A stretch of DNA of 64,000 bases from the NCBI GenBank assembly GCA_009773355.1, contig WRPG01000012.1, positions 56,810 to 120,809 of the forward strand, read 5' to 3'. The DNA comes from Limisphaerales bacterium (lineage in GTDB: Bacteria; Verrucomicrobiota; Verrucomicrobiia; Limisphaerales; SXTU01). Positions 43,555 to 52,518 of this stretch are shown here, piece after piece. The translations under genes and the position numbers were made by a program. The notes under the pieces were generated by a model, which saw nothing but the letters and a program-made list of their open reading frames with translations, did not search any database and had not been told where the DNA came from. Position 1 is the first letter of the stretch; each line of letters begins with the position of its first letter.

Positions 43555-44403
43555 CTATTTCTTCCGCAGCAACTCGGCGGCCTTGGCCTGCACTTCCTGC
43601 CAGCGGCGCTCCCAGTCGTCCCAGTGCGCGGCCCAGTCCGCGCCGGTGAGCTGCTTGCGGGCCTTCGGGAGCAACCCGGCCAGCGTGTCGAGATCGCGCT
43701 GGAGGGTCTTCTTCTCCTTCCACATGACCCAAGTCTCGATGAGGACGAGGTGGTTTTCTGGAAACTGCGGCGCCAGCTCGACCGCGCGGAGCAGATGCGT
43801 GCGCGCCTTGGACTTGCTGCCGACGCTGATGGGCCAGCCGGGGGCGTCGCGGTAAAGCAGGCCAAGGCAGCGGTCGGGACCGGCGTGGTCGAGGCGCGGG
43901 TTCATGCCGCCGGCGAGCTTGAGGCCGCGCTCCAGTTCCTTGACGAGGCCGAGGGCTTCGAGCCACTTCGTGCGCGCGAGCTGGCCGAGGTTCATCGCGA
44001 GATAGTAGTGACCCTCCGGCACGGTCGGCGCGCGGATGGTCAGGGGACGACAGACCGCGATGCCCTCGTTCGCGAGCGCCGTGCGCTCCTCGTCATCCCC
44101 GGCGAATTCGCCGCGCCAGAAGCACGCCTGCCCCAACGCCCACGCCGCCGGGGTGCTGTTGGTGTCGGCCTGGAACTTCTTGCGGGCGTTGATGAGCTTG
44201 ATTTGCGCGGTGTCGGAGAACTTGGCCGACAACGTGGGCATGGGGATGTCGGCGGGCTTCTTGGGCGGAGCCGGGGCAGCGCAGAGCAGCACGGCCTGTA
44301 GGATGAGGGCGAGGCAGGGGCCGGCGAGTGGGCGCAGGCCCTTGCGCCAGCCCCGGTTCAGGGCGGCGGAAATAGGCGTTGCGCTGGCGTTGCCCGGCTT
44401 CAT
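43555..44403 (-). CDS. Secreted TPR-like repeat protein
   Basis: The 282-residue product has a signal peptide with hydrophobic core LAGPCLALILQAVLLCAA. The rest is alpha-helical with TPR-like pairs: AWALGQACFWRGEFAGDDEE, EGHYYLAMNLGQLART and ARTHLLRAVELAPQFPENHL. A family name is not apparent, but such helical-repeat proteins usually hold partner proteins in the periplasm. It faces the small lipoprotein gene at 44415 with only 11 bp between start codons, so the two promoters must overlap the neighbouring genes or lie in that short gap. Confidence 0.65.
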   Translation of the reverse strand: MKPGNASATPISAALNRGWRKGLRPLAGPCLALILQAVLLCAAPAPPKKPADIPMPTLSAKFSDTAQIKLINARKKFQADTNSTPAAWALGQACFWRGEFAGDDEERTALANEGIAVCRPLTIRAPTVPEGHYYLAMNLGQLARTKWLEALGLVKELERGLKLAGGMNPRLDHAGPDRCLGLLYRDAPGWPISVGSKSKARTHLLRAVELAPQFPENHLVLIETWVMWKEKKTLQRDLDTLAGLLPKARKQLTGADWAAHWDDWERRWQEVQAKAAELLRKK

Positions 44404-44414
44404 ATAGTGCTGCG

Positions 44415-44624
44415 ATGCGTTTTAGTTGGAAACGACCTCTGTTGGCAATCCTCCCCATGCTCGCGCTCGGGGCGGCTGGTTGCAGCGGCTTTCGTTCCTC
44501 GCATTCGGTGTCGCCGGCGACGTTCCTGATCCCCGGCCTGATTCACACCCCGACGGACACCACGCCCGCCGAGCGTCTCGACGTCTCGCGCGAGCCGGTG
44601 CCGCAAATCGCTTCAGTTCAGTAA
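44415..44624 (+). CDS. Small lipoprotein upstream of hpnH
   Basis: The ATG at 44415 starts a 69-residue product: a basic head, hydrophobic segment LAILPMLALGAAGC with a lipobox Cys, and a short mature part (SVSPATFLIPGLIHTP). An in-frame start 36 bp upstream is possible but breaks the signal pattern. It ends 4 bp before hpnH, so they are likely co-transcribed. Function unknown; similar tiny lipoproteins could anchor hopanoid enzymes, but nothing here proves it. Confidence 0.6.
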   Translation: MRFSWKRPLLAILPMLALGAAGCSGFRSSHSVSPATFLIPGLIHTPTDTTPAERLDVSREPVPQIASVQ

Positions 44625-44628
44625 TCCT

Positions 44629-46056
44629 ATGCGCTTCCCCCTCGCGCTGACGGTCAAAATCGCCCGTCACATCGTCAAGCACAAGCTTCGCAAGACGCCG
44701 AAGTTCGCCATGGTCTTGCAGCTCGAGCCGCTGCACACCTGCAACCTCACCTGCACCGGCTGCGGGCGCATCCGCGAGTATTCCACTTCGCTCAAGGACA
44801 TGGTGCCGCTGGAGCAGTGCCTCGCCGCCGCGCAGGATTGCGACGCGCCGATGGTGTCCATTTGCGGCGGTGAGCCGCTGATTTACCCGAAGATCGAGGA
44901 GCTGGTCGCCGGGCTGCGCACGCAGGGCCGCATCATCTACATCTGCACGAACGGGATGTTCATGCGGAAGAAGATGCGCGACTACATGGCCACCGTCTTC
45001 ACACCGGAGATGGAGCCGAAGCTCCAGCAACTCGTCGCCGAGAAGCTCGTGACTGAGAAGGAGGCTGAGGCCATTCGCAACGCCGACGCGGCCGCGAAGG
45101 CCAAGGTCGTCATCAAGCCCAGCAAGTGGATGTATTGGAACGTCCATGTGGACGGGCTGGAATTCACGCACGACCTCATCGTCGAGCGCGAGGGCGTCTT
45201 CAAGGAGTGCGTTGCGGCCATCAAGATGGCCAAGATTCTCGGCTATCAGACCGCGACGAACACGACTGTCTACAAGGAAACCGACGTGCAGGAAATCGAG
45301 GACATGTTCAAGTTCCTCTCCTCGCTCGACGTGGACGGCCACACGATTTCCCCCGGCTACGACTACGACGCCGCCAAGAAGGACATGGTCAAGCGCCTCG
45401 GACGCGACCCGAAGGAGTTCTTCCTCACGCGCGACATGACGCGGAAGAAGTTCGCCAAGATTGAGGAATGGGGCCAGCTCTTCACCATCTTCGGCACGCC
45501 GGTTTATCAGGAGTTCCTCGCCGGCAAGCGCGAGCTGACCTGCACCGCCTGGGCCATCCCGACCTACAACGTCAAGGGCTGGAAAGCGCCGTGCTACCTG
45601 ATGACCGACGGCCATTACCCGACCTACGGCGAGATGCTCGGCACGGTGAAGTGGGAGAACTACGGCGTGGTGGACGGCGTCGCGCGCGACTCGCGCTGCG
45701 AGCATTGCATGGTCCACTGCGGCTACGACCCCAGCGGCGCGTTGAGCAACAAGCCGCGCGACACGTGGATCAACATGAAATACAACTTCGGCGCGAAGCC
45801 GAAGCCATATCCCGCCAGCGCCGACTTGGAGAAACGCGCCTTCAACGGCGTGACCATCGGCAAGGGCCACCTCGCCGAAGCGAAGGCCGCCATCAACCCC
45901 GCCGCCAATGCGCGTGGAGCCTTTACCCGGAAGGAAGAGGAACACACGCACGCGCCAGCAGCCGGTGGTGGTTGCGGCTCCGGTGACACTTCCCAGCGCG
46001 ACGATCTACTCGCGAAGATCAAGGCCAACGGCACGGTGACGACGAAGGCGGAATGA
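44629..46056 (+). CDS. hpnH: Hopanoid radical SAM enzyme HpnH (adenosyl hopene transferase)
   Basis: The 475-residue product matches HpnH, which joins 5'-deoxyadenosine to diploptene in the first step of extended hopanoid synthesis. The radical SAM cluster is Cys38, Cys42 and Cys45 in CNLTCTGC, and SICGGEPLIYPKI supplies the SAM-binding GGE. The C-terminal part is DUF3463-like (ELTCTAWAIPTYNVKGWKAP, CEHCMVHCGYDPSGAL). It is about 100 residues longer than usual: an insertion rich in Ala, Lys and Glu lies around 128-160, and a His/Cys-rich tail (EEEHTHAPAAGGGCGSG) follows residue 435. hpnJ, which acts later on the same side chain, lies two genes downstream. Confidence 0.93.
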   Translation: MRFPLALTVKIARHIVKHKLRKTPKFAMVLQLEPLHTCNLTCTGCGRIREYSTSLKDMVPLEQCLAAAQDCDAPMVSICGGEPLIYPKIEELVAGLRTQGRIIYICTNGMFMRKKMRDYMATVFTPEMEPKLQQLVAEKLVTEKEAEAIRNADAAAKAKVVIKPSKWMYWNVHVDGLEFTHDLIVEREGVFKECVAAIKMAKILGYQTATNTTVYKETDVQEIEDMFKFLSSLDVDGHTISPGYDYDAAKKDMVKRLGRDPKEFFLTRDMTRKKFAKIEEWGQLFTIFGTPVYQEFLAGKRELTCTAWAIPTYNVKGWKAPCYLMTDGHYPTYGEMLGTVKWENYGVVDGVARDSRCEHCMVHCGYDPSGALSNKPRDTWINMKYNFGAKPKPYPASADLEKRAFNGVTIGKGHLAEAKAAINPAANARGAFTRKEEEHTHAPAAGGGCGSGDTSQRDDLLAKIKANGTVTTKAE

Positions 46057-46057
46057 G

Positions 46058-47092
46058 ATGGTCAGCCAGGCTCAACCGACTGCTGGTGAGAAACGACGCG
46101 CTCCGCGAAATCGGACGCTCACCGTTTCGCCCGCTGATTCGACCGCCGCCCATCGCTCGTTGCTGCGAGTCAGCACGTCGGTTTCTACAGGTGAAGTTGA
46201 AGACCGGACTATTTGTGGCGACAGCATGGTAGTGGCGGACTCCCTGCCGCGCCGGTTTGCCGACCTGCTCTTTCTGGACCCGCCTTACAACCTCACCAAG
46301 TCTTTCAACGGTCATGTCTTCCGGGAGCTGCCAGTGGAGGAGTATCGGACTCTGCTCGAATCCTGGCTGTTGCGACTGCTGCCTTGTCTGAAGCCGGCTG
46401 CGACTGTCTACATCTGCGGCGACTGGCGGTCGTCGGGTGCGATTCAGAGTGTGGCCGAGCAACATCTTCGCGTCAGGAACCGCATCACTTGGGAACGCGA
46501 GAAGGGGCGGGGCGCGAAGGCCAACTGGAAGAATTGCTCCGAGGACATCTGGTTCTGCACGGTCGGTGAAGACTTCTACTTCGACGCCGAAGCCGTGAAG
46601 CTCAAGCGCCGGGTCATCGCGCCCTACACGAGCGCGGATGGCGAGCCAAAGGACTGGGATCGCTCCGAAGGCGGTTCCTTCCGCCTGACCAGCCCCTCCA
46701 ACCTGTGGACAGACCTCACCGTGCCGTTCTGGTCCATGCCGGAAAACACCGACCATCCGACTCAAAAGCCCGAGAAGCTGCTGGCCAAGCTGCTGCTCGC
46801 CAGCACACGGGCGGGGGACATGGTTTTCGACCCGTTCCTCGGCTCCGGCACCACGTCTGTTGTGGCCAAGAAGCTGGGACGTCGCTTTGTCGGCATTGAG
46901 CAGGACGAAACTTACTGCGCCCTGGCCGAAAAGCGTCTCCGCCTCGCCGAGGCTGACAACCGCATCCAAGGCTACTCCAACGGTGTGTTTTGGGAACGCA
47001 ACTCCGCCCCTGCGCGGAATGATGGCAAGCCTTCGCGCACGGCCGACAGCCGACTCGGCCAAGACCTCTTCGGCTCCCGTGTCATCGCATGA
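46058..47092 (+). CDS. DNA methyltransferase (beta-class, N6-adenine/N4-cytosine) of a type II RM system
   Basis: The 344-residue product begins 1 bp after the hpnH stop. Motif IV is Asp74-Pro-Pro-Tyr in LLFLDPPYNLTKSF and precedes motif I (MVFDPFLGSGTTSVVAKKLG near 257), the beta-class order. HPTQKPEKLLAKLLLAS before motif I is typical. The first ~48 residues are low-complexity and Ser/Arg-rich, so translation may really start later, close to DRTICGDSM. It overlaps the endonuclease gene by 4 bp (ATGA), which marks a linked pair. The recognition site cannot be read from the sequence. Confidence 0.9.
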   Translation: MVSQAQPTAGEKRRAPRNRTLTVSPADSTAAHRSLLRVSTSVSTGEVEDRTICGDSMVVADSLPRRFADLLFLDPPYNLTKSFNGHVFRELPVEEYRTLLESWLLRLLPCLKPAATVYICGDWRSSGAIQSVAEQHLRVRNRITWEREKGRGAKANWKNCSEDIWFCTVGEDFYFDAEAVKLKRRVIAPYTSADGEPKDWDRSEGGSFRLTSPSNLWTDLTVPFWSMPENTDHPTQKPEKLLAKLLLASTRAGDMVFDPFLGSGTTSVVAKKLGRRFVGIEQDETYCALAEKRLRLAEADNRIQGYSNGVFWERNSAPARNDGKPSRTADSRLGQDLFGSRVIA

Positions 47093-47751
47093 GGAGCGAA
47101 ATCTTCCACACACCGCTGCGCGAGAAGCTGGAGGGGGACATCCTTCGCTTTCTCAACGGCTACGGTTCCTTTCTGTCGAAGGAGGCGGCGGCCAGCACTC
47201 GCGCCGTAGGCGATGCGGTGGAGACCATTCTTTCGGAGAATATCGCCAAGCTGCTCGGCGAGCACATCCAAGACTACTCCGCTGACTTCGCGCGGCGGGC
47301 GATGGCCGATCTGGCCTTCACGGAGAAATCCGGCTGCTATCATCGCGTGGACGTCAAAACCCATCGCCTCGACACGAAGTTCAACATGCCGAACCTCACT
47401 TCGTGCGAGCGGCTGTGCCGCTTCTACGAGGACGACCGGAACTACTTTGTCATCCTGATGGTGGCCTACACGCTCGACGGCACACGGTTCGAGGCGCAGC
47501 AGGTGCATTTCGTCCCAATCGAATTCTTTTCGTGGGAATGCCTGACCATCGGCGCGCTGGGCTGGGGACAGATTCAAATCGCGAACTCGAACCGGTTGCT
47601 CATCGAGCCTTCCAGCCGCAAGGCCTGGATGTTGAAGCTCTGCGACACGATGCAGGACTTCTACGAAGAGGAGATTCGGAAAATCACCACCCGCCGCATC
47701 GGCTACTTTGAACGGGTGAAACAACTTTGGCTTAAGAAATCTGACAACTGA
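47089..47751 (+). CDS. Type II restriction endonuclease
   Basis: The 220-residue product follows the methyltransferase with a 4-bp overlap. Its central region DLAFTEKSGCYHRVDVKTH looks like a PD-(D/E)xK core, with Asp88-Val-Lys90 as the (D/E)xK element. The next block, FNMPNLTSCERLCRFYED, is a pattern I associate with cleavage-domain families of short type II enzymes. No DNA-binding motif stands out. It ends 2 bp before hpnJ. The assignment rests on the catalytic-looking motif and on the partner gene. Confidence 0.8.
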   Translation: MRSEIFHTPLREKLEGDILRFLNGYGSFLSKEAAASTRAVGDAVETILSENIAKLLGEHIQDYSADFARRAMADLAFTEKSGCYHRVDVKTHRLDTKFNMPNLTSCERLCRFYEDDRNYFVILMVAYTLDGTRFEAQQVHFVPIEFFSWECLTIGALGWGQIQIANSNRLLIEPSSRKAWMLKLCDTMQDFYEEEIRKITTRRIGYFERVKQLWLKKSDN

Positions 47752-47753
47752 AC

Positions 47754-49202
47754 ATGAGCGCACTCTTCCTCTCCCCTCCCTCCTTCGACGGCTTTGACGG
47801 CGGCGCCGGCGCGCGCTACCAGGCCACGCGCGAGGTCACCAGCTACTGGTATCCCACCTGGCTCGCGCAGCCCGCCGCGCTCGTGCCTGGCAGCCGGCTC
47901 CTCGACTGCCCGCCGCACCACATTGACATGGCCCAGTGCCTCGCCATCGCGAAGGACTTCGACCACGTCATCATCAACACCAGCACGCCCTCGCTGAAGA
48001 ACGACTGCAAGGTCGCCGAGGCCATCAAGCAGCAGAAGCCCGGCACCAAAATTGGCTTCGTCGGCGCGCACGCGATGGTGCTCCCCACCGAGACGCTCAA
48101 GGCCTCGTGGGCCATTGACTGGGTCGCGCGCAAGGAGTTCGACTTCACCTGCAAGGAAGTCGCCGAGGGCCGCGACCTCGCGACCATCAAGGGCCTCTCC
48201 TACAAGGACAGCGAGGGCAAAATCAAACACAACCCCGAGCGCGAGATGATTGCCGACATGGACTCGCTCCCTTGGGTTGCCGACGTCTACAAGCGCGACC
48301 TCGAAATCGAAAAGTATTTCATCGGCTACCTCCAGCATCCCTACGTCTCGATGTATACTGGTCGCGGCTGCCCGGCGCAGTGCACCTTCTGCCTCTGGCC
48401 GCAGACCATCGGCGGGCACAAGTATCGCGTCCGCAGCGCGCAGAACGTCGCCGACGAGATGGCCTACATGAAGAAAATCTTCCCGCAGGTGCGCGAGTTC
48501 TTCTTCGATGACGACACCTTCACCGCCAACCTCCCGCGCGCCCGCGAAATCGCGAAGAAGCTCGGCCCGCTCGGCGTGGACTGGAGCTGCAACAGCCGCG
48601 CGAACCTCGACTACGACACCATCAAGAGTTTCAAGGACAACGGCCTCCGCCTCTTCCTCGTCGGCTACGAGAGCGGCAACGACGCCACCCTCACGCGCAT
48701 CAAGAAAGGCGTCACCACCGACGAAATGCGCCGCTTCACCAAGGACTGCCACAAGGCCGGCGTCGTCATCCACGGCACCTTCATCCTCGGCCTGCCGGTC
48801 GAGACGAAGGAAACCATCGAGCAGACCATCAACTTCGCGAAGGAGCTGGACGTCTTCTCGCTGCAAGTCTCACTCGCCGCACCGTATCCCGGCACGGAGC
48901 TTTACGAACAGGCCAAGCTCAACGGCTGGTTCGTGAAGAAGGACAAGACCGACCTCGTGGAAGACGACGGCCTCCAGCAAAGCACGCTCGAATACCCCGG
49001 CCTCTCGAAGGAGCAAATCTTCGAGGACGTGGAGCGCTTCTACCGCAGCTACTACCTGCGCCCGAAGCCGATTCTGCGCATCATCAAGACCATGCTCGAG
49101 GACAAGGATGTCTGCGTCCGCCGCCTGCGCGAAGGCTACGAGTTCTTCAAGAGCATGGCCGCCCGCCGCAGCGACCTCGCGGCCGCCAAAGCGGCGGTTT
49201 GA
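47754..49202 (+). CDS. hpnJ: Hopanoid B12-binding radical SAM protein HpnJ
   Basis: The 482-residue product starts with SPPSFDGFDGGAGARYQATR, the HpnJ signature, followed by a cobalamin-binding Rossmann region. The radical SAM cluster is Cys206, Cys210 and Cys213 in GRGCPAQCTFCLWPQT, also diagnostic for HpnJ. The enzyme contracts the ribose-derived ring of bacteriohopanetetrol to the cyclitol ether side chain. Later blocks FFFDDDTFTANLPRARE and HGTFILGLPVETKET agree. Only hpnH and hpnJ of the pathway are in the window; the endonuclease gene ends 2 bp upstream, so hpnJ is probably still read from the hpnH promoter. Confidence 0.95.
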   Translation: MSALFLSPPSFDGFDGGAGARYQATREVTSYWYPTWLAQPAALVPGSRLLDCPPHHIDMAQCLAIAKDFDHVIINTSTPSLKNDCKVAEAIKQQKPGTKIGFVGAHAMVLPTETLKASWAIDWVARKEFDFTCKEVAEGRDLATIKGLSYKDSEGKIKHNPEREMIADMDSLPWVADVYKRDLEIEKYFIGYLQHPYVSMYTGRGCPAQCTFCLWPQTIGGHKYRVRSAQNVADEMAYMKKIFPQVREFFFDDDTFTANLPRAREIAKKLGPLGVDWSCNSRANLDYDTIKSFKDNGLRLFLVGYESGNDATLTRIKKGVTTDEMRRFTKDCHKAGVVIHGTFILGLPVETKETIEQTINFAKELDVFSLQVSLAAPYPGTELYEQAKLNGWFVKKDKTDLVEDDGLQQSTLEYPGLSKEQIFEDVERFYRSYYLRPKPILRIIKTMLEDKDVCVRRLREGYEFFKSMAARRSDLAAAKAAV

Positions 49203-49331
49203 GCCGGGCCTGAACGGCGGAGTTTCGAGCGTGGTTTCCGCCGTCAGGCGGGTTCGATGCAACTGGCTCGATCGCCGATTGAATGAACCCGGCAATCAAT
49301 CCCGGCCTGTCCCTCGCCCCACCAGGACGGG

Positions 49332-50336
49332 CTATCTGACCAGCACTTCCGCGATCTGCACCGCGTTGAGCGCCGCGCCCTTGAGGAGCTGGTCGCCGGA
49401 GACCCAGAAGCAGAGGCCGTTCTCCAGCGCGCAGTCCATGCGGAGGCGGCCCACCGCGCAGTGGTATTTCTCGGCGGTGAAAAGTGGCATCGGATAGACC
49501 TTGTTCGCCGGGTCGTCCACCACGTCGAGGCCGGGAGCTTGCTTCAAGACTTCGCGCGCGGCCTCCACGGAGACGGGCTTCTCGAAGTCCGCGCTGACGG
49601 CCACCGAGTGCGCGCGATAGACCGGCACGCGCACGCAGGTGACGCTGGCGCGGAACTTCGGGTGGTGCATGATCTTGCGGCCCTCGTTCTCCATCTTCAT
49701 CTCCTCCTTCGTGTAGCCGGTGTCGAGGAACGAGTCCACCTGCGGCAGGACGTTGAAGGCGATCTGGTGCGGATAAACTTCCTTCGTCACCGGCTGCTTC
49801 CTGACGATCTGGTCCACCTGGCGCTCCAGCTCCTCGATGGCCTTCGCGCCCGTGCCGGAGACGGCCTGGTAGCTTGAAGCGAAAATGCGGGTGACGCCGA
49901 AGGCCTGATGCAGCGGGTAGAGCGCCATCAGCGTGATGGCGGTGGTGCAGTTCGGGTTGGCGATGATGCCCTGGTGCTGGGCGCAGTCGGCGGCGTTGAT
50001 CTCCGGCACGACGAGCGGGACGATGGGGTCCATGCGGAACGCGCTGGAGTTGTCCACGACGACGCAGCCGGCCTTCGCCGCAATGGGCGCGAACTCCTTC
50101 GAGATGCCGCCGCCGGCGCTGAACAAGGCGATGTCCACGCCCTTGAACGAATCCTTGGTCAGCTCGGTGATGGCGATGTCCTGCCCGCGGAACTTGAGCG
50201 TCTTGCCCACGGAGCGGGCGGAGGCGAGCAGGGTGAGCCGGCCCACGGGGAAGTTCCGCTTTTCGAGCGTCTTGATCATCTCGACGCCGACCGCACCGGT
50301 CGCGCCGACCACTGCCACATGAGGGTTTCGGTTCAT
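49332..50336 (-). CDS. asd: Aspartate-semialdehyde dehydrogenase
   Basis: The 334-residue product matches Asd, which reduces aspartyl phosphate to aspartate semialdehyde with NADPH, for lysine/diaminopimelate, threonine and methionine synthesis. The N-terminus HVAVVGATGAVGVEMIKTLE is the NADP-binding loop, Cys130 in ANPNCTTAI is the catalytic thiol, and RAHSVAVSADFE holds the His that follows it. SASRSVGK-like loop (here ASARSVGKTLKFRG) and FSAGGGISKEF are also typical. It converges with hpnJ. Confidence 0.97.
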   Translation of the reverse strand: MNRNPHVAVVGATGAVGVEMIKTLEKRNFPVGRLTLLASARSVGKTLKFRGQDIAITELTKDSFKGVDIALFSAGGGISKEFAPIAAKAGCVVVDNSSAFRMDPIVPLVVPEINAADCAQHQGIIANPNCTTAITLMALYPLHQAFGVTRIFASSYQAVSGTGAKAIEELERQVDQIVRKQPVTKEVYPHQIAFNVLPQVDSFLDTGYTKEEMKMENEGRKIMHHPKFRASVTCVRVPVYRAHSVAVSADFEKPVSVEAAREVLKQAPGLDVVDDPANKVYPMPLFTAEKYHCAVGRLRMDCALENGLCFWVSGDQLLKGAALNAVQIAEVLVR

Positions 50337-50518
50337 ACCAAAGGGCGCGCACTATACCGGCGAGTGGAAGGCTGTCAAATGTGCGGCGGCCGGCCGCTCA
50401 GGCGGGGCGCTCCCCTCAGGAATTCCCCGGTGCGCGGCGAAGCGGTTGCCAATAGATTCCACTTGTGGGCGGCGAAAAGTCTGAGACACTCCGCCGTTCA
50501 TAAGCAACGCGTGAACAA

Positions 50519-50998
50519 TTGCTGAACCAAACTCCAGCCGCCAACCAGGCTCCCGCCATACAAGCCGCGCCACCAACTTCACCCGCCCGCATCCTCGTCG
50601 TGGACGACAACGAGGCCATCCGCGCCTTCCTCAGGCATTTCTTCAGGTTGGAAAACCTGCCGGTCGAAATCATTGATTCCGCCCGGGTCGCGTGGGATCG
50701 CTTTCAGGCCGCGCCACACGATTATTCCATGCTGTTGACCGACTGCGAGATGCCGGGCATGACCGGCGTGGAGCTCGCCAAGCGCGTCCGTCAGGTGCGC
50801 GCCGACCTGCCGATGATCATCTTCTCCACGTCCGTCGCCGTGCATGGGCCGAAGCACTTCGCCACGCAGGGCTTCGTGGCCGCGCTGCCCAAGCCGGTCG
50901 CGCTGGACACGCTCCGTTCCACCATCCGGAACGCGCTGGTCACGGAAAGCCCGTCCACGGCTGGCACGCCCGCACAGTCCGAACAGGCGCAGATCTGA
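50519..50998 (+). CDS. Single-domain response regulator (CheY-like receiver)
   Basis: The 159-residue product starts at a TTG at 50519, since no ATG or GTG suits. A Pro/Ala-rich head of ~22 residues precedes a receiver domain: acidic pocket in RILVVDDNEAIRAFL, phosphorylation site Asp75 in SMLLTDCEMPGMTGVELAKR, Ser/Thr in IIFSTSV, and Lys in AALPKPVALDTL. No output domain is present, so it acts through partners, like CheY or Spo0F. No kinase gene adjoins; the orphan kinase at 9295-10392 is a possible but unproven partner. Confidence 0.88.
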   Translation: MLNQTPAANQAPAIQAAPPTSPARILVVDDNEAIRAFLRHFFRLENLPVEIIDSARVAWDRFQAAPHDYSMLLTDCEMPGMTGVELAKRVRQVRADLPMIIFSTSVAVHGPKHFATQGFVAALPKPVALDTLRSTIRNALVTESPSTAGTPAQSEQAQI

Positions 50999-51054
50999 GG
51001 CCTGGTCCTTTCCGCAGTTGCAACCCGCCCTCCCGCGCCTAAAGTCCGCGCGCA

Positions 51055-52254
51055 ATGCAGACCGTCATTCACTCCGTGGAATCCGCCCTCGCCGACTTGC
51101 GCCGGGGGAAGATGGTCATCGTGGTGGACGACGCCGACCGTGAAAACGAGGGCGACCTGGTCATGGCCGCCGAGCACGCCACGCCGGCCGCGATCAACTT
51201 CATGGCGAAGTTTGGGCGCGGCCTGATCTGCGTGCCGACCACGGGCGAGCGCCTCAAGCAGCTCGGCATCGAGCGCATGGTCACGCAGAACCGCGAGACC
51301 TTCAAAACCGACTTCCAGGTCAGCGTGGACGCCGCGCGCGGCATCAGCACCGGCATCAGCGCCGCCGACCGCGCCCGGACGATTCAGATCATGGCCGAAC
51401 CGACGGCCGTGCCCGACGACCTCATCCAGCCCGGCCATGTCTTTCCGCTCCGCGCCAAGTCCGGCGGCGTGCTTCAGCGCGCGGGACACACGGAAGCGGC
51501 GGTTGATCTCTCGCGCCTCGCCGGCTGCCGGCCCATCGGCGTCATCTGCGAAGTCATGTCCGACGACGGCACGATGGCGCGCCTGCCGGAGCTGCGGAAA
51601 TTCGCCCGCCGGCACAAGCTCAAGATCTGCTCCATCGCGGACCTCATCAGCTACCGGCGCTCGCGGGAAAAGCTCGTCGAGCGCATCGAGGTGGTGAAGA
51701 TGCCCACCGACTACGGCGACTTCGACCTGCACCTCTACCGCTCGCACACCGACGGCCAGCACCATGTCGCGCTCGTGAAGGGCGACGTGGCCCATACCCA
51801 GCGCGTGCTCGTGCGCGTCCACAGCGAATGCCTCACGGGCGATGTCTTTGGCTCGCGCCGGTGCGATTGCGGGCCGCAGCTCCAGCAGGCGATGCGGCAG
51901 GTCTCCGCCGCCGGCTGCGGCGTCATCCTCTACATGCGGCAGGAAGGCCGCGGCATCGGGCTGGGGCCGAAGATTCAGGCCTACAAGCTCCAGGAGAAGG
52001 GCCTCGACACCGTGGAGGCGAACCAGAAGCTAGGCTTCGGCATGGACCTGCGCGAATACGGCCTCGGCGCGCAAATCCTCTGCGACCTCGGCCTCAAGAC
52101 CATCCGCCTGCTCACCAACAACCCGAAGAAGATCGTCGGCCTCGGTGGCTACGGGCTGAAGGTCGTCGAGCAGGTGCCCATCCGCGTGAAGCCCAACCCG
52201 CACAACGAGCGGTATCTCAAGACCAAGCGGGAGAAGCTCGGCCACCTGCTGTGA
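51055..52254 (+). CDS. ribBA: Bifunctional RibBA (DHBP synthase / GTP cyclohydrolase II)
   Basis: The 399-residue product joins two riboflavin enzymes. Residues about 1-200 are 3,4-dihydroxy-2-butanone-4-phosphate synthase (VDDADRENEGDLVMAAEHAT; HTEAAVDLSRLAG). Residues about 205-399 are GTP cyclohydrolase II, with the zinc-binding GDVFGSRRCDCGPQLQQA, the EGRGIGLGPKIQAYKLQE block and LGFGMDLREYG. Both active sites look complete. The 56-bp upstream gap is too short for an FMN riboswitch. FolE2, another GTP cyclohydrolase but for folate, is at 63013. Confidence 0.97.
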   Translation: MQTVIHSVESALADLRRGKMVIVVDDADRENEGDLVMAAEHATPAAINFMAKFGRGLICVPTTGERLKQLGIERMVTQNRETFKTDFQVSVDAARGISTGISAADRARTIQIMAEPTAVPDDLIQPGHVFPLRAKSGGVLQRAGHTEAAVDLSRLAGCRPIGVICEVMSDDGTMARLPELRKFARRHKLKICSIADLISYRRSREKLVERIEVVKMPTDYGDFDLHLYRSHTDGQHHVALVKGDVAHTQRVLVRVHSECLTGDVFGSRRCDCGPQLQQAMRQVSAAGCGVILYMRQEGRGIGLGPKIQAYKLQEKGLDTVEANQKLGFGMDLREYGLGAQILCDLGLKTIRLLTNNPKKIVGLGGYGLKVVEQVPIRVKPNPHNERYLKTKREKLGHLL

Positions 52255-52282
52255 AGTGCGGACGCGCGGGGAAGCTGACGCA

Positions 52283-52495
52283 TCAGCCCTCCTGCATCGC
52301 TTCAGCTAGGCAAACCCGCCTCAGCTCAACTTGAACTGATTCCTCGGACCAATCCGGATGAGCCCGTTGAATTGAGGCGGCCCTTTCCCTGCGGTTTTCC
52401 CACCAAAGCCGCTCCGCCTCCTGTAATCGCTGCTCCGGAGTCATCCGCCGGAGAATCGCGAACTGCTCCGGGCTGGTCTGTTCATCCGCAAGCAC
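52283..52495 (-). CDS. Small hypothetical protein
   Basis: The 70-residue product, MLADEQTSPEQFAILRRMTP..., is charged and helical. RMTPEQRLQEAERLWWENRR, then AHPDWSEESVQVELRRV, is a pattern I recall from short uncharacterised proteins that often accompany nucleotidyltransferases or toxin-antitoxin loci, but no partner is here. It lies 23 bp upstream of the alaS stop on the same strand and 28 bp from the ribBA stop. Confidence 0.55.
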   Translation of the reverse strand: MLADEQTSPEQFAILRRMTPEQRLQEAERLWWENRRERAASIQRAHPDWSEESVQVELRRVCLAEAMQEG

Positions 52496-52518
52496 GGTGA
52501 GACTTTGCGCCTGTCTGC

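Noticed and set aside
50999..51054. Possible FMN riboswitch before ribBA.
   Set aside because: Only 56 bp separate ribBA from the receiver gene, too short for an FMN aptamer, and no aptamer core is visible.
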